From Blastochloris viridis (GTDB taxonomy: Bacteria; Pseudomonadota; Alphaproteobacteria; Rhizobiales; Xanthobacteraceae): a stretch of 64,000 nt of DNA. The notes under the pieces were generated by a model. It was not told the origin of the DNA. It made no database searches and saw only the letters and a list, made by a program, of their open reading frames with translations. A program made the translations under genes and the position numbers. Shown here piece after piece: positions 29,614-38,290 of this stretch. The stretch is taken from contig NZ_CP012946.1 in NCBI RefSeq assembly GCF_001402875.1, positions 186,001 to 250,000 on the forward strand, read 5' to 3'. The stretch's first letter is position 1. Every line of letters begins with the position of its first letter.

Positions 29614-31221
29614 CTACAACCGGATGCGGCGCTCGTAGAGGTCCGGCAGGTCGTTCTCGAACAGCACCACGTCGCCAGCGCGCAGATTGGCCTTGAGCCA
29701 GCCCATCGCGTCGGCAAACGTCTCGCACGGCACCACCGGGCGGTCCGGCGCGGCGCGGCGGAACGCGTCGATGAAGCTGTCGATGCGGTCGGGGATCACC
29801 GGCAGCAGCACGTCGACGTGGTCGGCCGCCACCCCGCCGAGCCGGGCGTGCTCCTCGTCGTGCATGGTGCCGAGCTCGACCATGCCGGGCGTCACCAGGA
29901 TGCGCCGGCCGGTTTTGCCGACGATGAGGTCGAGCGAGGCCAGCGCCGCCGCGAACCCGACCGGGTTCGAATTGTAGGCGTCGTCGACCACGATCGAGCC
30001 GTCGGGCTGCGGCTTCACCTCCAGGCGGTGGGCGATCTGCGGCGTCGATTTCAGCGCGGTGACGAGGTCGTCGGGGTCGGCGCCGAGCGCGCACGCCGCC
30101 GCGAACGCCAGCGCCATGTTGCCGGCGTGGTGCAGGCCGTGCAGCGGCGCCTTGAGGGCGTAGGATTTGCCCTCCCACACCACGTCGGCCTCGACGCCCT
30201 GGCGGCTTTCGCGGGTGGCGAGCACCTTGAGCCGGGCCTCGGTCTCCGGCCCGACCACGATCACCTTGTCGGTGCCGCCGGCGAGGAACGCCTTGGCCGC
30301 GTCGAATCCGAGCACCTGGCCGGCGAGCACGGCGATGCCGCCGCGGGCGCGCGCCGCTGCCGGCAGCTCGAACTTGGCGCGGGCGACGGTGTCGAGCGAC
30401 TTGAAGCGTTCGTAATGGGCCGGGCCGATGGCGGTGACGATGGCGAGATCGGGCGGCGCCAGCCTGCACAGCCGCTCGACCGAGCCCGGTCCGTAGGCGC
30501 CCATCTCGCAGACGAAGAAGCGGTGGTGCGGCGCGAGCTGCTCGCGCACGATGCGGGCGATGCCCATCGGGGTGTTGATGCTGCCAGGCGTCACCAGGGT
30601 CGGCGCCTGCATCGACAACAGGTGGCCGAGGATGTGCTTGACCGAGGTCTTGCCGAACGAGCCGGTGATGCCGACGGTGGTCGGCTTCAGCGTCTGGAGC
30701 TTGTGGTGGGCCTCGGTCCAGAACCGCCGCTGCACCCGCGCCTCGAACGGCTTCAGCATCAGATTGCCGGCGATCAGCGCGAACGGAATCGCCTGCACCG
30801 CGGCGATCCAGGCCAGCAGCGGCAGTCCGGCGGCGACAATGGCGAGCACCACCGCCGCCTGCACCGCGCCGGCGGCGATCAGGATGCGGCGGGCGCGCTC
30901 GGTGATCGCCAGCGTCTTCTTGGCGACGCGGCGCGGATCGGACTCGCGCAGGCCCAGCACCACGAACGTCACCGCGCCGAGCACGGCGCCGATGGCGGCG
31001 ACCAGCTCGTCCTCGGGCGCGTAGAACGCGATGCCCAGCACCGCCATCGCCACGGTGGCGCGGATGTCGACGGTGAAGGTGCGCAGCAGCCAGCCGAGAA
31101 AGCGGGCGCCGTCGTATTCCTCCTGCTGGAAGACGTGGAGATAGGTCAGCGCGCGCCGCCAAGCGAAGAAGGCGAAGCCGCCGGCGAGGACGAACTGGGC
31201 AATCACGGTCAGGACAACCAT
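29614..31221 (-). CDS. Membrane-anchored Mur ligase family protein, MurF-like
   Basis: This 535-residue protein joins an N-terminal membrane domain of about five spans (residues 2-20, 52-90, 113-155) to a complete Mur ligase. The ligase has the P-loop GITGSFGKTS (184-193), a GSINTPMGIARIVRE segment and FVCEMGAYGPGSVERL. AIVTAIGPAHYERF and a MurF-type C-terminal segment VDDAYNSNPVGFAAAL follow. MurF adds D-Ala-D-Ala to UDP-MurNAc-tripeptide in the cytosol; cell-wall MurF is soluble, so this is a paralogue with another acceptor or a membrane-tethered one. Nearby Ddl and VanX-like genes suggest D-Ala-D-Ala as substrate. It overlaps the hydrolase gene by 13 bp; ATG 31221 has an AAGGGG site. Confidence 0.82.
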   Translation of the reverse strand: MVVLTVIAQFVLAGGFAFFAWRRALTYLHVFQQEEYDGARFLGWLLRTFTVDIRATVAMAVLGIAFYAPEDELVAAIGAVLGAVTFVVLGLRESDPRRVAKKTLAITERARRILIAAGAVQAAVVLAIVAAGLPLLAWIAAVQAIPFALIAGNLMLKPFEARVQRRFWTEAHHKLQTLKPTTVGITGSFGKTSVKHILGHLLSMQAPTLVTPGSINTPMGIARIVREQLAPHHRFFVCEMGAYGPGSVERLCRLAPPDLAIVTAIGPAHYERFKSLDTVARAKFELPAAARARGGIAVLAGQVLGFDAAKAFLAGGTDKVIVVGPETEARLKVLATRESRQGVEADVVWEGKSYALKAPLHGLHHAGNMALAFAAACALGADPDDLVTALKSTPQIAHRLEVKPQPDGSIVVDDAYNSNPVGFAAALASLDLIVGKTGRRILVTPGMVELGTMHDEEHARLGGVAADHVDVLLPVIPDRIDSFIDAFRRAAPDRPVVPCETFADAMGWLKANLRAGDVVLFENDLPDLYERRIRL

Positions 31222-31997
31222 CCGAGCCCCTTCAGGAAGGTCTGGATCTGGAACAGGGTTTGCGGCCGGGCCGAGCCCAGCACGGTGAAGTGGTCCTGGC
31301 GCTCCAGGAGCACCAGCTTGGAGGCGGGGATCAACGCGTTGAGGCGCTCGCCGAGCTCGGGCGGGGTGTCGGTGTCGGCGCTGCCGTAGATCAACAGCGT
31401 CGGCGCCCGGACCTGGCGCGCCACCTCGGCCAGGTCCTCGCGGACGGCGGCGAGGAACACCGCGCGCAGCGCGCCGGCGCCGGCATAGTCGGCGCTGCCG
31501 AAGCGGGCGCGCAGGCGCTCGCGCGCCGGCCCTTCGGGCACCAACAGCTTCAGCGCCTTGAAGGTGCGCACCTTGAGCCACATCCACGCCCGCTGCTGCG
31601 GCGAGCGCCGCCGCTTGAGGCCGGCGGCGGCGATCAGGCACAGCGCGTCGACCAGATCGGGGTGGCGGGCGGCGAGCTGCAGCCCGACCCGCGTGCCGAA
31701 CGAGTGGCCGATCCACACCCGCCGGCCGGGCGGCAGGGTGGCCAGCCAGCCGGCGACGGCGTCGGCATAATCGGCGGTGGTCCACGTCGCCGGCGGCGGC
31801 GGGCTCGACCCGAAGCCGGGAAAGTCGATCAGGGTGGAGCGGCCCCAGCGGCGCGCGCTCTCGGCCAGCGGCGCCATCGCCGCGCCGGAGTGGCCCCAGC
31901 CGTGCGCCCAGATCAGGTGCAGCCCGCCCTCGCCGGCATCGCCGAGATGGACGAGGTGGACCGGCGCGCCGGCCATCACAACGGTTTCAGCGGTCAT
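31209..31997 (-). CDS. Alpha/beta-hydrolase fold protein
   Basis: A 262-residue soluble hydrolase. The oxyanion segment is WAHGWGHSG (about residues 30-38) and the nucleophile elbow is GHSFGTR (near residue 98). The acid is probably in LLIYGSADTDTPPE and the catalytic His in ERQDHFTVL. Substrate is unknown; esters, amides or thioesters are all possible. It lies 12 bp downstream of the VanX-like gene and overlaps the Mur ligase gene by 13 bp, so it is almost certainly co-expressed with both and may act on the same product. Confidence 0.88.
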   Translation of the reverse strand: MTAETVVMAGAPVHLVHLGDAGEGGLHLIWAHGWGHSGAAMAPLAESARRWGRSTLIDFPGFGSSPPPPATWTTADYADAVAGWLATLPPGRRVWIGHSFGTRVGLQLAARHPDLVDALCLIAAAGLKRRRSPQQRAWMWLKVRTFKALKLLVPEGPARERLRARFGSADYAGAGALRAVFLAAVREDLAEVARQVRAPTLLIYGSADTDTPPELGERLNALIPASKLVLLERQDHFTVLGSARPQTLFQIQTFLKGLGWLS

Positions 31998-32009
31998 GAG
32001 GTGGCCTTA

Positions 32010-32816
32010 TCACGGCGCCAGCACCGGCCGGTAGAAGGCGCGCGCGCCGTTGCCGACCACCGCCGCCCACAGCTTGGTGCCGAGGTCGAAATGCCAGTAT
32101 TCTTCAGCGTAATTGGTGAAGCCCTCCGCCGCCATGGCGTGGGTGAGGATGCGGCGGGCGAGCAGGCGGGGGTCGTCGGCGCGGACCCGCCCGGCGTCGA
32201 ACTCGCGCTCGAAGAAATCGGTCTCGCTGCGCTCGCCGGCATGGTCGAAGCCGGCGCCGAAATCGAGCAGCGTGTCGGTCTCGCGCAGCCGCAGCACCAG
32301 ATCGACCGCGCCGCCGGTCAGATGCGGCGGCCACGAACCCGGATCGTTGAGGTCGAACCCGCGCGGGTCGGCGATGAAGGTCGCGACCTCGTGGGCGATC
32401 TGCACGTCCGGCCAGGACGGGTTGTCGCGCCGGACCTTGCGCTCGTAGAAGGTCCACAGCCCGCGCTGGGTGAGGAGCGGCCGCCAGCCGTCGTGCAGCC
32501 ACAGCGCCAGGCCGTGGGGGGCCAGCGCGCGCTCGACCCGTATCAGCGCCTCGGCCACGCCCTGGCGGACCAGCAGGTCCGGGATGGCGCCCTCGATCGG
32601 CCCGCCATAGGGCGGGTTGCGGCCGTCGCGAATCGCGTAATAGCATTCGCCGACGAGGCCGAAGGCGCGGGCCTCGACCAGCGGCTCGCGGCTGCGGCCG
32701 TCGGTGCCGTCGAACGGCACCTGGCGCGCGCGAACCATGGCGCCCCGCCCGACCTTGGGAACGGGGCGGCTGGCGTCGGGATGGCTTTTCAGCCAAACGG
32801 GACTCACTATTGCCAT
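32010..32816 (-). CDS. D-Ala-D-Ala dipeptidase, VanX/DdpX type (M15)
   Basis: A 268-residue zinc peptidase of family M15D, which cleaves D-Ala-D-Ala dipeptide. The zinc ligands appear as His165 and Asp172 in HLTGGAVD and His242 in EYWH. The catalytic Glu239 sits three residues before His242, the VanX spacing. RPLLTQRGLW corresponds to the substrate-binding arginine region. There is no signal peptide, so it should act in the cytosol. The ATG at 32816 starts MAIVSPVW; the frame is open to 32927. The gene is divergent from a D-Ala-D-Ala ligase 125 bp away and heads a four-gene minus-strand run. There is no VanR/VanS or VanH, so resistance is not implied. Confidence 0.88.
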   Translation of the reverse strand: MAIVSPVWLKSHPDASRPVPKVGRGAMVRARQVPFDGTDGRSREPLVEARAFGLVGECYYAIRDGRNPPYGGPIEGAIPDLLVRQGVAEALIRVERALAPHGLALWLHDGWRPLLTQRGLWTFYERKVRRDNPSWPDVQIAHEVATFIADPRGFDLNDPGSWPPHLTGGAVDLVLRLRETDTLLDFGAGFDHAGERSETDFFEREFDAGRVRADDPRLLARRILTHAMAAEGFTNYAEEYWHFDLGTKLWAAVVGNGARAFYRPVLAP

Positions 32817-32941
32817 GACTTGAGCGTTGTAGGACGACGGCTTGGCCCGGGCAAAACAATCTTGGCCCGGAGGCCGGTTCGGACGCGGCCGCGGAGCACG
32901 GCCGCCATCGTCGCCGACGCGGAGCATTGGGGGACGTCGTC

Positions 32942-34141
32942 ATGAAAACGCGGGTCGCGGTGTTGTTCGGCGGGCGCTCGCCCGAGCACGACGTGTCGAT
33001 CGTCACCGGGCTTCAGGTGCTGGACGCGCTCGACCAGGGCCGGTTCGAGGCGTTCCCGGTCTATCTCTCGACCACCGGGCGCTGGTTCGTCGGCGAGCAG
33101 CTCCGCGAGCGCAGCTTCTACCTGCCCGGCCCCGACGCCGAGAAGAAGCTGACCCAGGTCACGCTCGATCTGACGCCGAACGACCTTGGCCACGGCGTGC
33201 TGCTGCCCAAGGACAAAGGCGGGCTGTTCTCGCGGGCGAAGGAGATCGCCTTCGACGTCGCGCTGCCCGCCTTCCACGGCCTGATCGGCGAGGACGGCCA
33301 GATCCAGGGCGCATTCGAGACCGCCAACGTGCCCTATACCGGCATGCGCACCCTGGCCTCCGCCGTGCTGATGGACAAGGCGGCCACCAAGCGCCTGCTG
33401 GCCGAGACCCGCATTCCGCTGCTGCCGTGCGAGGTGATCGACCGGCCGGCGACCGGCATGCTGCCCTCGCTCGCCGCGCTGGCCGAGCTGACGAAGGCGC
33501 TGGCCTTCCCGGTGATCGTGAAGCCGGCCCACCTCGGCTCCTCGATCGGCGTCGCCAAGGTGGCCACCGTCGAGGAACTGCGGGCGGTGCTGCCGCCGAT
33601 CTTCAAGCTCGACAACCAGGCCATCGTCGAGCCGTTCGTCGAGAACCTGGTCGAGTACAACATCGCGGTGGCCGGCTTCGAGGGCAAGGTGCGCACCTCG
33701 GCGGTCGAGCGGCCGAAGCGGGCGTCCGACCTGCTCGACTTCAAGCAGAAATACCTCTCCGGCGGCGCGAAGGGGGGCAAGTCCCCCGGCGCCCGCAGCG
33801 AGGGCATGCTGTCGCTCACCCGCGACATCAACCCCACCTTGCCGGACGGGCTGGCGGACAAGCTGCGCAAATGGGCGGAGCAGACCTTCCTGGCGGTGGG
33901 TGGCACCGGCACCCCGCGCATCGACTTCCTCGGCAATGCCGAGACCGGGGCGGTGTTCCTCAACGAGGTCAATCCCTGCCCCGGCTCGTTCGCGTTCTTC
34001 CTGTGGGAGGCGGCGGCCGAGCCGCTGTTGTTCACCGAGCTGCTGTCGAAGCTGATCGACGAGGCCATCGCCCAGCACCGCGTCCGCCAGATCCCGGCCG
34101 ACCCGACGCTGGTCGAGGCGCGGCTGTTTCCGCGGCGGTGA
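32942..34141 (+). CDS. ddl: D-alanine--D-alanine ligase
   Basis: An ATP-grasp enzyme that joins two D-alanines for peptidoglycan precursors. The 399-residue protein starts MKTRVAVLFGGRSPEHDVSI with the conserved GGxSxEHxVS loop. It contains FHGLIGEDGQIQGAFE, YTGMRTLASAVLMDKAATK, the ATP-grasp segment FPVIVKPAHLGSSIGVAKV, a YNIAV strand and the metal-binding RIDFLGN ... FLNEVNPCPGS. It is somewhat longer than average Ddl (300-370). The ATG at 32942 has GGGGG about 10 bp upstream. It is isolated from the division/cell-wall cluster and divergent from the VanX-like gene, so synthesis and hydrolysis of D-Ala-D-Ala are encoded back to back. Confidence 0.95.
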   Translation: MKTRVAVLFGGRSPEHDVSIVTGLQVLDALDQGRFEAFPVYLSTTGRWFVGEQLRERSFYLPGPDAEKKLTQVTLDLTPNDLGHGVLLPKDKGGLFSRAKEIAFDVALPAFHGLIGEDGQIQGAFETANVPYTGMRTLASAVLMDKAATKRLLAETRIPLLPCEVIDRPATGMLPSLAALAELTKALAFPVIVKPAHLGSSIGVAKVATVEELRAVLPPIFKLDNQAIVEPFVENLVEYNIAVAGFEGKVRTSAVERPKRASDLLDFKQKYLSGGAKGGKSPGARSEGMLSLTRDINPTLPDGLADKLRKWAEQTFLAVGGTGTPRIDFLGNAETGAVFLNEVNPCPGSFAFFLWEAAAEPLLFTELLSKLIDEAIAQHRVRQIPADPTLVEARLFPRR

Positions 34142-34221
34142 TCCGAACGCCCGCCAGCGATACGATGGCCGGCCGGATCTCCCGAAGCACCATCGTCGCA
34201 AACGCCTTGATTGGAGCGGGC

Positions 34222-34268
34222 TTTTTCGGCGACAGGAATTCGGAACTGCGGCCTGACCGGCCGGATTT
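34222..34268 (+). repeat. Dispersed TTTCGGCGACCGGA repeat, copy 2
   Basis: The core TTTTTCGGCGACAGGAATTC leads into TGCGGCCTGACCGGCCGG and ATTT. It matches the 3' part of 21710-21817. It lies between the stop codons of the converging ddl and UbiC-like genes. Confidence 0.7.
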
Positions 34269-34291
34269 CATATGCCCGGCCGCAATTCGCA

Positions 34292-34867
34292 TCAGCCGGC
34301 GGCGGGTGCCAGCAAATCGGCGCGGAAGCGCTCCCGCACCACCGCGATCGGCCGGCCGTCCTCGCCCACCAGCACCGCGCGGTGCTCGAACGCGAAGCCG
34401 GCGGTCAGGCGCGGGGTGTCGAACGACACGCCGAAGGTCCGGCGCACCGGCCGCAGCGGCTCGATGACGCCGCTGAACGGAATGTCGGTGGTCTCCAGCG
34501 CCGCCACCATGGCCGGGCTGAGCAGGCGCGGCCGGAACCAGTTGTCGGCCTCCGCCAGCACCAGATCGCCACGCTTCAGCACCACCAGGCGGTAGATCAC
34601 CGCCTCGCCGGCCTCCGGCCTCAGCTCGCCGCGGCATTCCTCGTCGAGCGGCCGCGGCGCGACCTCGCGCAGCAGGCGCACGGTGATCGGCCCGTGCGAC
34701 AGGCCATGGGCCTCGCACCAGGTGAGAAGGCCCTCGGTGGCGGTCGGCGAGCTGAGCACGTGCTCGCTCAGCCGGCAGGCGGCGGCGCGGCCGGCGTCGC
34801 CATCATGGCCAGCCTCGCCGCGGCCGGCCTCGCTTTGGCCAGCCTGTTGGAGCGTCCGGTCGGTCAC
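34292..34867 (-). CDS. UbiC/UTRA-fold (chorismate lyase-like) hypothetical protein
   Basis: A 191-residue protein whose second half resembles the chorismate lyase/UTRA fold. The pattern RLVVLKRGDLVLAEADNWF, PRLLSPAMVAALETTDIPFS and FEHRAVLVGEDGRPIAVVRE recalls UbiC-like proteins annotated as hypothetical in this order. True UbiC removes pyruvate from chorismate to make 4-hydroxybenzoate; activity here is not established. The start is uncertain. I take the GTG at 34867 (VTDRTLQQAGQSE) because homologues I recall begin that way. An ATG at 34969 would add 34 residues. murJ ends 28 bp upstream of that ATG on the same strand, so the two may be co-transcribed. Confidence 0.6.
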   Translation of the reverse strand: MTDRTLQQAGQSEAGRGEAGHDGDAGRAAACRLSEHVLSSPTATEGLLTWCEAHGLSHGPITVRLLREVAPRPLDEECRGELRPEAGEAVIYRLVVLKRGDLVLAEADNWFRPRLLSPAMVAALETTDIPFSGVIEPLRPVRRTFGVSFDTPRLTAGFAFEHRAVLVGEDGRPIAVVRERFRADLLAPAAG

Positions 34868-34996
34868 TTGGTTCGTTCCGTGCGATTTTGGCGACGCGCG
34901 TCGCGTCGCGGCGGCCCGGCCGGCACGCCAGGGCGGCCACCGGACCGGAACGAGCGCCATCAAGGCCATGTTGGCGCCGTTGTCAAACCACGGGCG

Positions 34997-36574
34997 TCAA
35001 CCGTCCCGCCCGGCCCCCGCGCCGAGCCTTGCCAGCCGGCGCAGATCGAGCGCGCCGGTGAGATGCACCACCGCGCCGTAGACCGCGGCGCCAAGCGCGA
35101 TCAGCCCGGCCAGCACGGCGGCGCGCGCCGCGGTGCCGCCCGCCAGCGGTGCCGCCAGCGTTTGCGCCGCGGTCAATGCCACCGCCATCGCGGCGGCGGC
35201 GGCGACGATCTTGGCCAGCGCCACCCTGGCGGGATGGTCGAGCCGCAGCCGGCCGCGCCAGGCCTCGGCCCCGGCCAGCGTCGCCGCGTTGAGCCAGCCC
35301 GACGCCGCCACCGCCGCCGCCACGCCGCTGGCGCCGAACGCCGGCAGCAACAGCACGCCGCCGCCGATGGCGACGCCAAGCCCGATCAAGGCAGTGGTCA
35401 TCGGGGTCGCGGTGTCGCCGCGGGCATAGGCGCCGGCGGCGAACACCTTCTCCAGCACGTGACCGGGCAGGCCGAACGCCAGTGCCGCCAGCACCGCGGC
35501 GGTGGTGGCGCTGTCGGCGGCATCGAACGCGCCGCGCTCGAACAAGGTGCGGGCGATCGGCCCGGCCAGCACGACCAGGCCCACCGCCGCCGGCAGCGCC
35601 AGGCCGGCGGCAAGCTCGACCGCGCGCGACTGCGCCGCCACCAGCGCCACGCCGTCGTCGGCGCGGGCGTGCGCCGCCAGCACCGGCACCAGCACGCCGG
35701 CGACGACCGCCGACACCACGCCGAGCGGCAGCTCGTAAAGGCGGTCGGCGTACCACAGATATGACGCCGCCCCCGGCACGCCGGAGGCGACCGCCACCGC
35801 CGCCATCAGCTTGAGCTGGGGAATGCCGGCGGCGATCAGCCCCGGCCCGGCCCGGCGGAAGAACCGCCTGACCTCCGGCGCCAGCGACGGCGTGAGACGT
35901 CCCACCGGCGGCTCGGCAAGCCGGGCCGCCGCCACCGCCACCACCGCGACCTGCACCGCCCCCGCCGCCAGCACCGCCGCCGCCAGCAGCGCACCGGCGG
36001 CCGGCTGGCCGGTGAGGCCGCCGCCCAGCGCCGCCGCCAGCGCCGCGATCATCACCAGATTGAACGCGATCGGCAGGCCGGCCACCGCGCCCACCCGGCC
36101 CTCGGCGTTCAGCACCCCGGCCAGCACTGCCACCACCCCCGCCAGCACGGCGTAGCCGACCGTCCAGCGCCCCCACGTCACCGCCAGCGCGAAGCGGGCG
36201 TCGTCCGGCGCGAAGCCCGGCGCGATCAGGCCGATCAGCTGCGGCATCGCCACCGCCGCCACCGCCGCCGCCGCGGCCAGCAGCACGGCGAGGCTCGCGA
36301 GCACGGCGCCGGTGAAGGTGCGGGCGGCGGCGGCGCCACCCTCGGCGCGCAGGCGAAGCCAGGCCGGCACGAACGCCGCGTTGAGCGCGCCCTCCGCCAG
36401 CAGGCGGCGGGCGAGGTTGGGCAGCTGGAACGCGGCGACGAAGGCGTCCGCCAGCGGCCCCGCGCCCAGCACCGCCGCCATCAGGGCATCGCGCGCAAAG
36501 CCGAGCAGGCGCGACAGCAGCGTGAAGGCGCCGACGGTCGAGACCTTGCGGGCGAGGGATCTGGAAGCGGCCAT
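34997..36574 (-). CDS. murJ: Lipid II flippase MurJ (MviN)
   Basis: MurJ flips lipid II across the inner membrane. The 525-residue protein has about 14 membrane spans. It opens with the MurJ signature VSTVGAFTLLSRLLGFARDALMAAVLG and contains FQLPNLARRLLAEGALNAAFVP and the central SYLWYADRLYELPLGV. The conserved arginines and the LFERGAFDAADS segment are also present. The start codon at 36574 gives MAASRSLARKV. Alanine content is extreme even for this family. Position next to the ddl locus adds to the cell-wall theme, though murJ is essential and its placement may be incidental. Confidence 0.95.
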   Translation of the reverse strand: MAASRSLARKVSTVGAFTLLSRLLGFARDALMAAVLGAGPLADAFVAAFQLPNLARRLLAEGALNAAFVPAWLRLRAEGGAAAARTFTGAVLASLAVLLAAAAAVAAVAMPQLIGLIAPGFAPDDARFALAVTWGRWTVGYAVLAGVVAVLAGVLNAEGRVGAVAGLPIAFNLVMIAALAAALGGGLTGQPAAGALLAAAVLAAGAVQVAVVAVAAARLAEPPVGRLTPSLAPEVRRFFRRAGPGLIAAGIPQLKLMAAVAVASGVPGAASYLWYADRLYELPLGVVSAVVAGVLVPVLAAHARADDGVALVAAQSRAVELAAGLALPAAVGLVVLAGPIARTLFERGAFDAADSATTAAVLAALAFGLPGHVLEKVFAAGAYARGDTATPMTTALIGLGVAIGGGVLLLPAFGASGVAAAVAASGWLNAATLAGAEAWRGRLRLDHPARVALAKIVAAAAAMAVALTAAQTLAAPLAGGTAARAAVLAGLIALGAAVYGAVVHLTGALDLRRLARLGAGAGRDG

Positions 36575-36705
36575 CGGAATCGCCTTTGCCCGACCCTAGC
36601 CGGCGGCGCCAGCGCCGTCACCGGGCAGCCTGCGCCGGCCAAGCCGTTGCGTCGGCGCAGTGGCGATGGTAGGCCGCGCCAACGCTCGCCAGTGGATCCT
36701 GACCC

Positions 36706-37704
36706 ATGACCCTTCGCTACGACGTGCTCGGCCTCGGCAACGCCATCGTTGATGTGCTCTCGCGCTGCGAGGAGGATTTTCTGGTCCAGCACGGCATGGC
36801 CAAGGGCGCGATGACGCTGATCGACGAGGCCCGCGCCGAGGCGATCTACGCCGCCATGGGCCCGGCGATCGAGGTGTCCGGCGGCTCGGCGGCCAACACC
36901 ATCGCCGGGGTCGCCGCGCTCGGCGGCCGCGGCGCCTTCATCGGCAAGGTCAAGAATGACCCGCTCGGCGCCAGCTTCGGCCACGACATCCGCTCGCTCG
37001 GCGTCGCCTTCGACACCAAGGCAGCGGAGGCGGGACCTGCCACCGCGCGCTGCTTCATCCTGGTGACGCCGGACGGCCAGCGCACCATGAACACCTATCT
37101 CGGCGCCGCCCAGGATCTGTCGCCCCGCGACATCGACCCCAACGTGGTGGGCGCGGCGGCGGTGACCTATCTCGAAGGCTATCTGTGGGATCCGCCGAAC
37201 GCCAAGGACGCCTTCCGCGCCGCCGCCGCCCACGCCCACGCCGCCGGGCGCCACGTCGCGCTGACGCTGTCGGACGCGTTCTGCGTCGACCGCTACCGCG
37301 AGGAGTTCATCCATTTGATGCGCTCGGGCACCGTCGACATCGTGTTCGCCAACGAGGCCGAGCTGCATTCGCTCTATCAGACGTCGGACTTCGCGACGGC
37401 GCTGCGCGCCATCCGCCGCGACGTCAAGCTGGCGGTGGTCACCCGCAGCGAGAAGGGCGCGGTGGTGGTGAATGCGCAGGGCTCGGTCGAGGTGGCGGCG
37501 GTGCCGATCGAGCGGGTGGTCGACACCACCGGGGCGGGCGATCTGTTCGCCGCCGGCTTCCTCTACGGCTTCGCCCGCGGCTTCGACCACGCCACCTCGG
37601 CCCGGCTCGGCACCATCGCCGCAGCGGAGGTGATCTCGCACATGGGCGCCCGGCCGGAGGCCAATCTCAAGGCGCTTGCGGCGGAGAACGGCGTCGCGCT
37701 GTAA
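36706..37704 (+). CDS. Adenosine kinase (PfkB-family sugar kinase)
   Basis: A 332-residue ribokinase-family enzyme, most similar in pattern to alphaproteobacterial adenosine kinases, which phosphorylate adenosine to AMP for salvage. Visible features are GLGNAIVDVLSRCEEDFL at the N-terminus and SGGSAANTIAGVAALGG. TYLGAAQDLSPRDID follows, then the C-terminal anion-hole motif DTTGAGD, with Asp279 as catalytic base. An alternative is another PfkB carbohydrate kinase; the long N-terminal beta lid and GSAANT favour adenosine. It is divergent from murJ. A small membrane-protein gene follows in the same direction. Confidence 0.88.
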   Translation: MTLRYDVLGLGNAIVDVLSRCEEDFLVQHGMAKGAMTLIDEARAEAIYAAMGPAIEVSGGSAANTIAGVAALGGRGAFIGKVKNDPLGASFGHDIRSLGVAFDTKAAEAGPATARCFILVTPDGQRTMNTYLGAAQDLSPRDIDPNVVGAAAVTYLEGYLWDPPNAKDAFRAAAAHAHAAGRHVALTLSDAFCVDRYREEFIHLMRSGTVDIVFANEAELHSLYQTSDFATALRAIRRDVKLAVVTRSEKGAVVVNAQGSVEVAAVPIERVVDTTGAGDLFAAGFLYGFARGFDHATSARLGTIAAAEVISHMGARPEANLKALAAENGVAL

Positions 37705-37781
37705 TCCGGCTGCCGGCCGGCACGCGGCGACAGCTTGCGCGCGGGGTGCGGAACCGGTACCTCCGGCGTGCGAGGTTCGCC

Positions 37782-38105
37782 ATGATCCGGTTTCTGGTTC
37801 GTCTCATCGGCTTTCTGCTGCTCGCCGGCGGCTTTGCGTCACTGGTGATCGACGGCACCCGCTCGATCGCGGTGTCGGCGGTGACGGTGACGCGCGCGGG
37901 CGATGCCTGGTACGCGCTGTCGCCCGCCACGCTCAATCTGGTGCAGGCCGCCACCGAGCGCTATGTCGCGCCCTGGCTGTGGGACCCGGTGCTGGTGAGC
38001 GTGCTGTTCGTGCCGGTGTTCGTGCTGTTCGGCGTGGTCGGCCTCGCCCTGATGGTGATCGCGCGGCCGCGCGCGAGCGCGATCGGCTGGTCGTCGCGGG
38101 ATTGA
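37782..38105 (+). CDS. Small two-span membrane protein, conserved hypothetical
   Basis: A 107-residue protein with an N-terminal span (RFLVRLIGFLLLAGGFASLV, residues 3-22) and a C-terminal span (VLVSVLFVPVFVLFGVVGLALMVI, about 68-91). The domain between them, about 45 residues, is probably periplasmic and contains SIAVSAVTVTRAGDAWYAL. I recognise this as a type found in Hyphomicrobiales but know of no function. The ATG at 37782 has GAGG upstream. It is 77 bp downstream of the adenosine kinase gene and could share its transcript. Confidence 0.7.
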   Translation: MIRFLVRLIGFLLLAGGFASLVIDGTRSIAVSAVTVTRAGDAWYALSPATLNLVQAATERYVAPWLWDPVLVSVLFVPVFVLFGVVGLALMVIARPRASAIGWSSRD

Positions 38106-38166
38106 TCATCGCGAGGTTTTGACCGGCGCCCGTTGGCCGGCGCGAGGCCGGCGCCCCATATCGGGG

Positions 38167-38273
38167 CTGGAGCATCGACCGCCCTGACTGCATCAGGTCA
38201 GATGCTCTAGGTCTTTGTTATTTCGCATTTTCTTTCGCACAACCGGATTCCACTTGTGCGGAAAATGCTCTAG
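38167..38273 (-). repeat. 107-bp dispersed repeat, copy 2
   Basis: The reverse complement reads CTAGAGCATTTTCCGCACAA and carries ACAAAGACCTAGAGC. It is the same length as, and clearly related to, the copy at 21592-21698. The stem GCATTTTCCGCACAA / TTGTGCGAAAGAAAATGC makes a hairpin. It ends 17 bp before msrA and may lie in its leader. Confidence 0.85.
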
Positions 38274-38290
38274 CAAACCCGAGTGCGCCG

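Noticed and set aside
29486..31162. An apparent 1,012-residue minus-strand protein fusing an upstream region to the HutF-like domain
   Set aside because: The upstream part of this frame is an Arg/Pro-rich antiparallel-frame translation of the Mur ligase gene. The real start is ATG 29485, with its own ribosome-binding site.
32010..34141. VanX-like plus Ddl as vancomycin resistance
   Set aside because: There is no VanH dehydrogenase, VanR/VanS or VanA-type ligase signature evident; Gram-negative VanX homologues usually recycle D-Ala.
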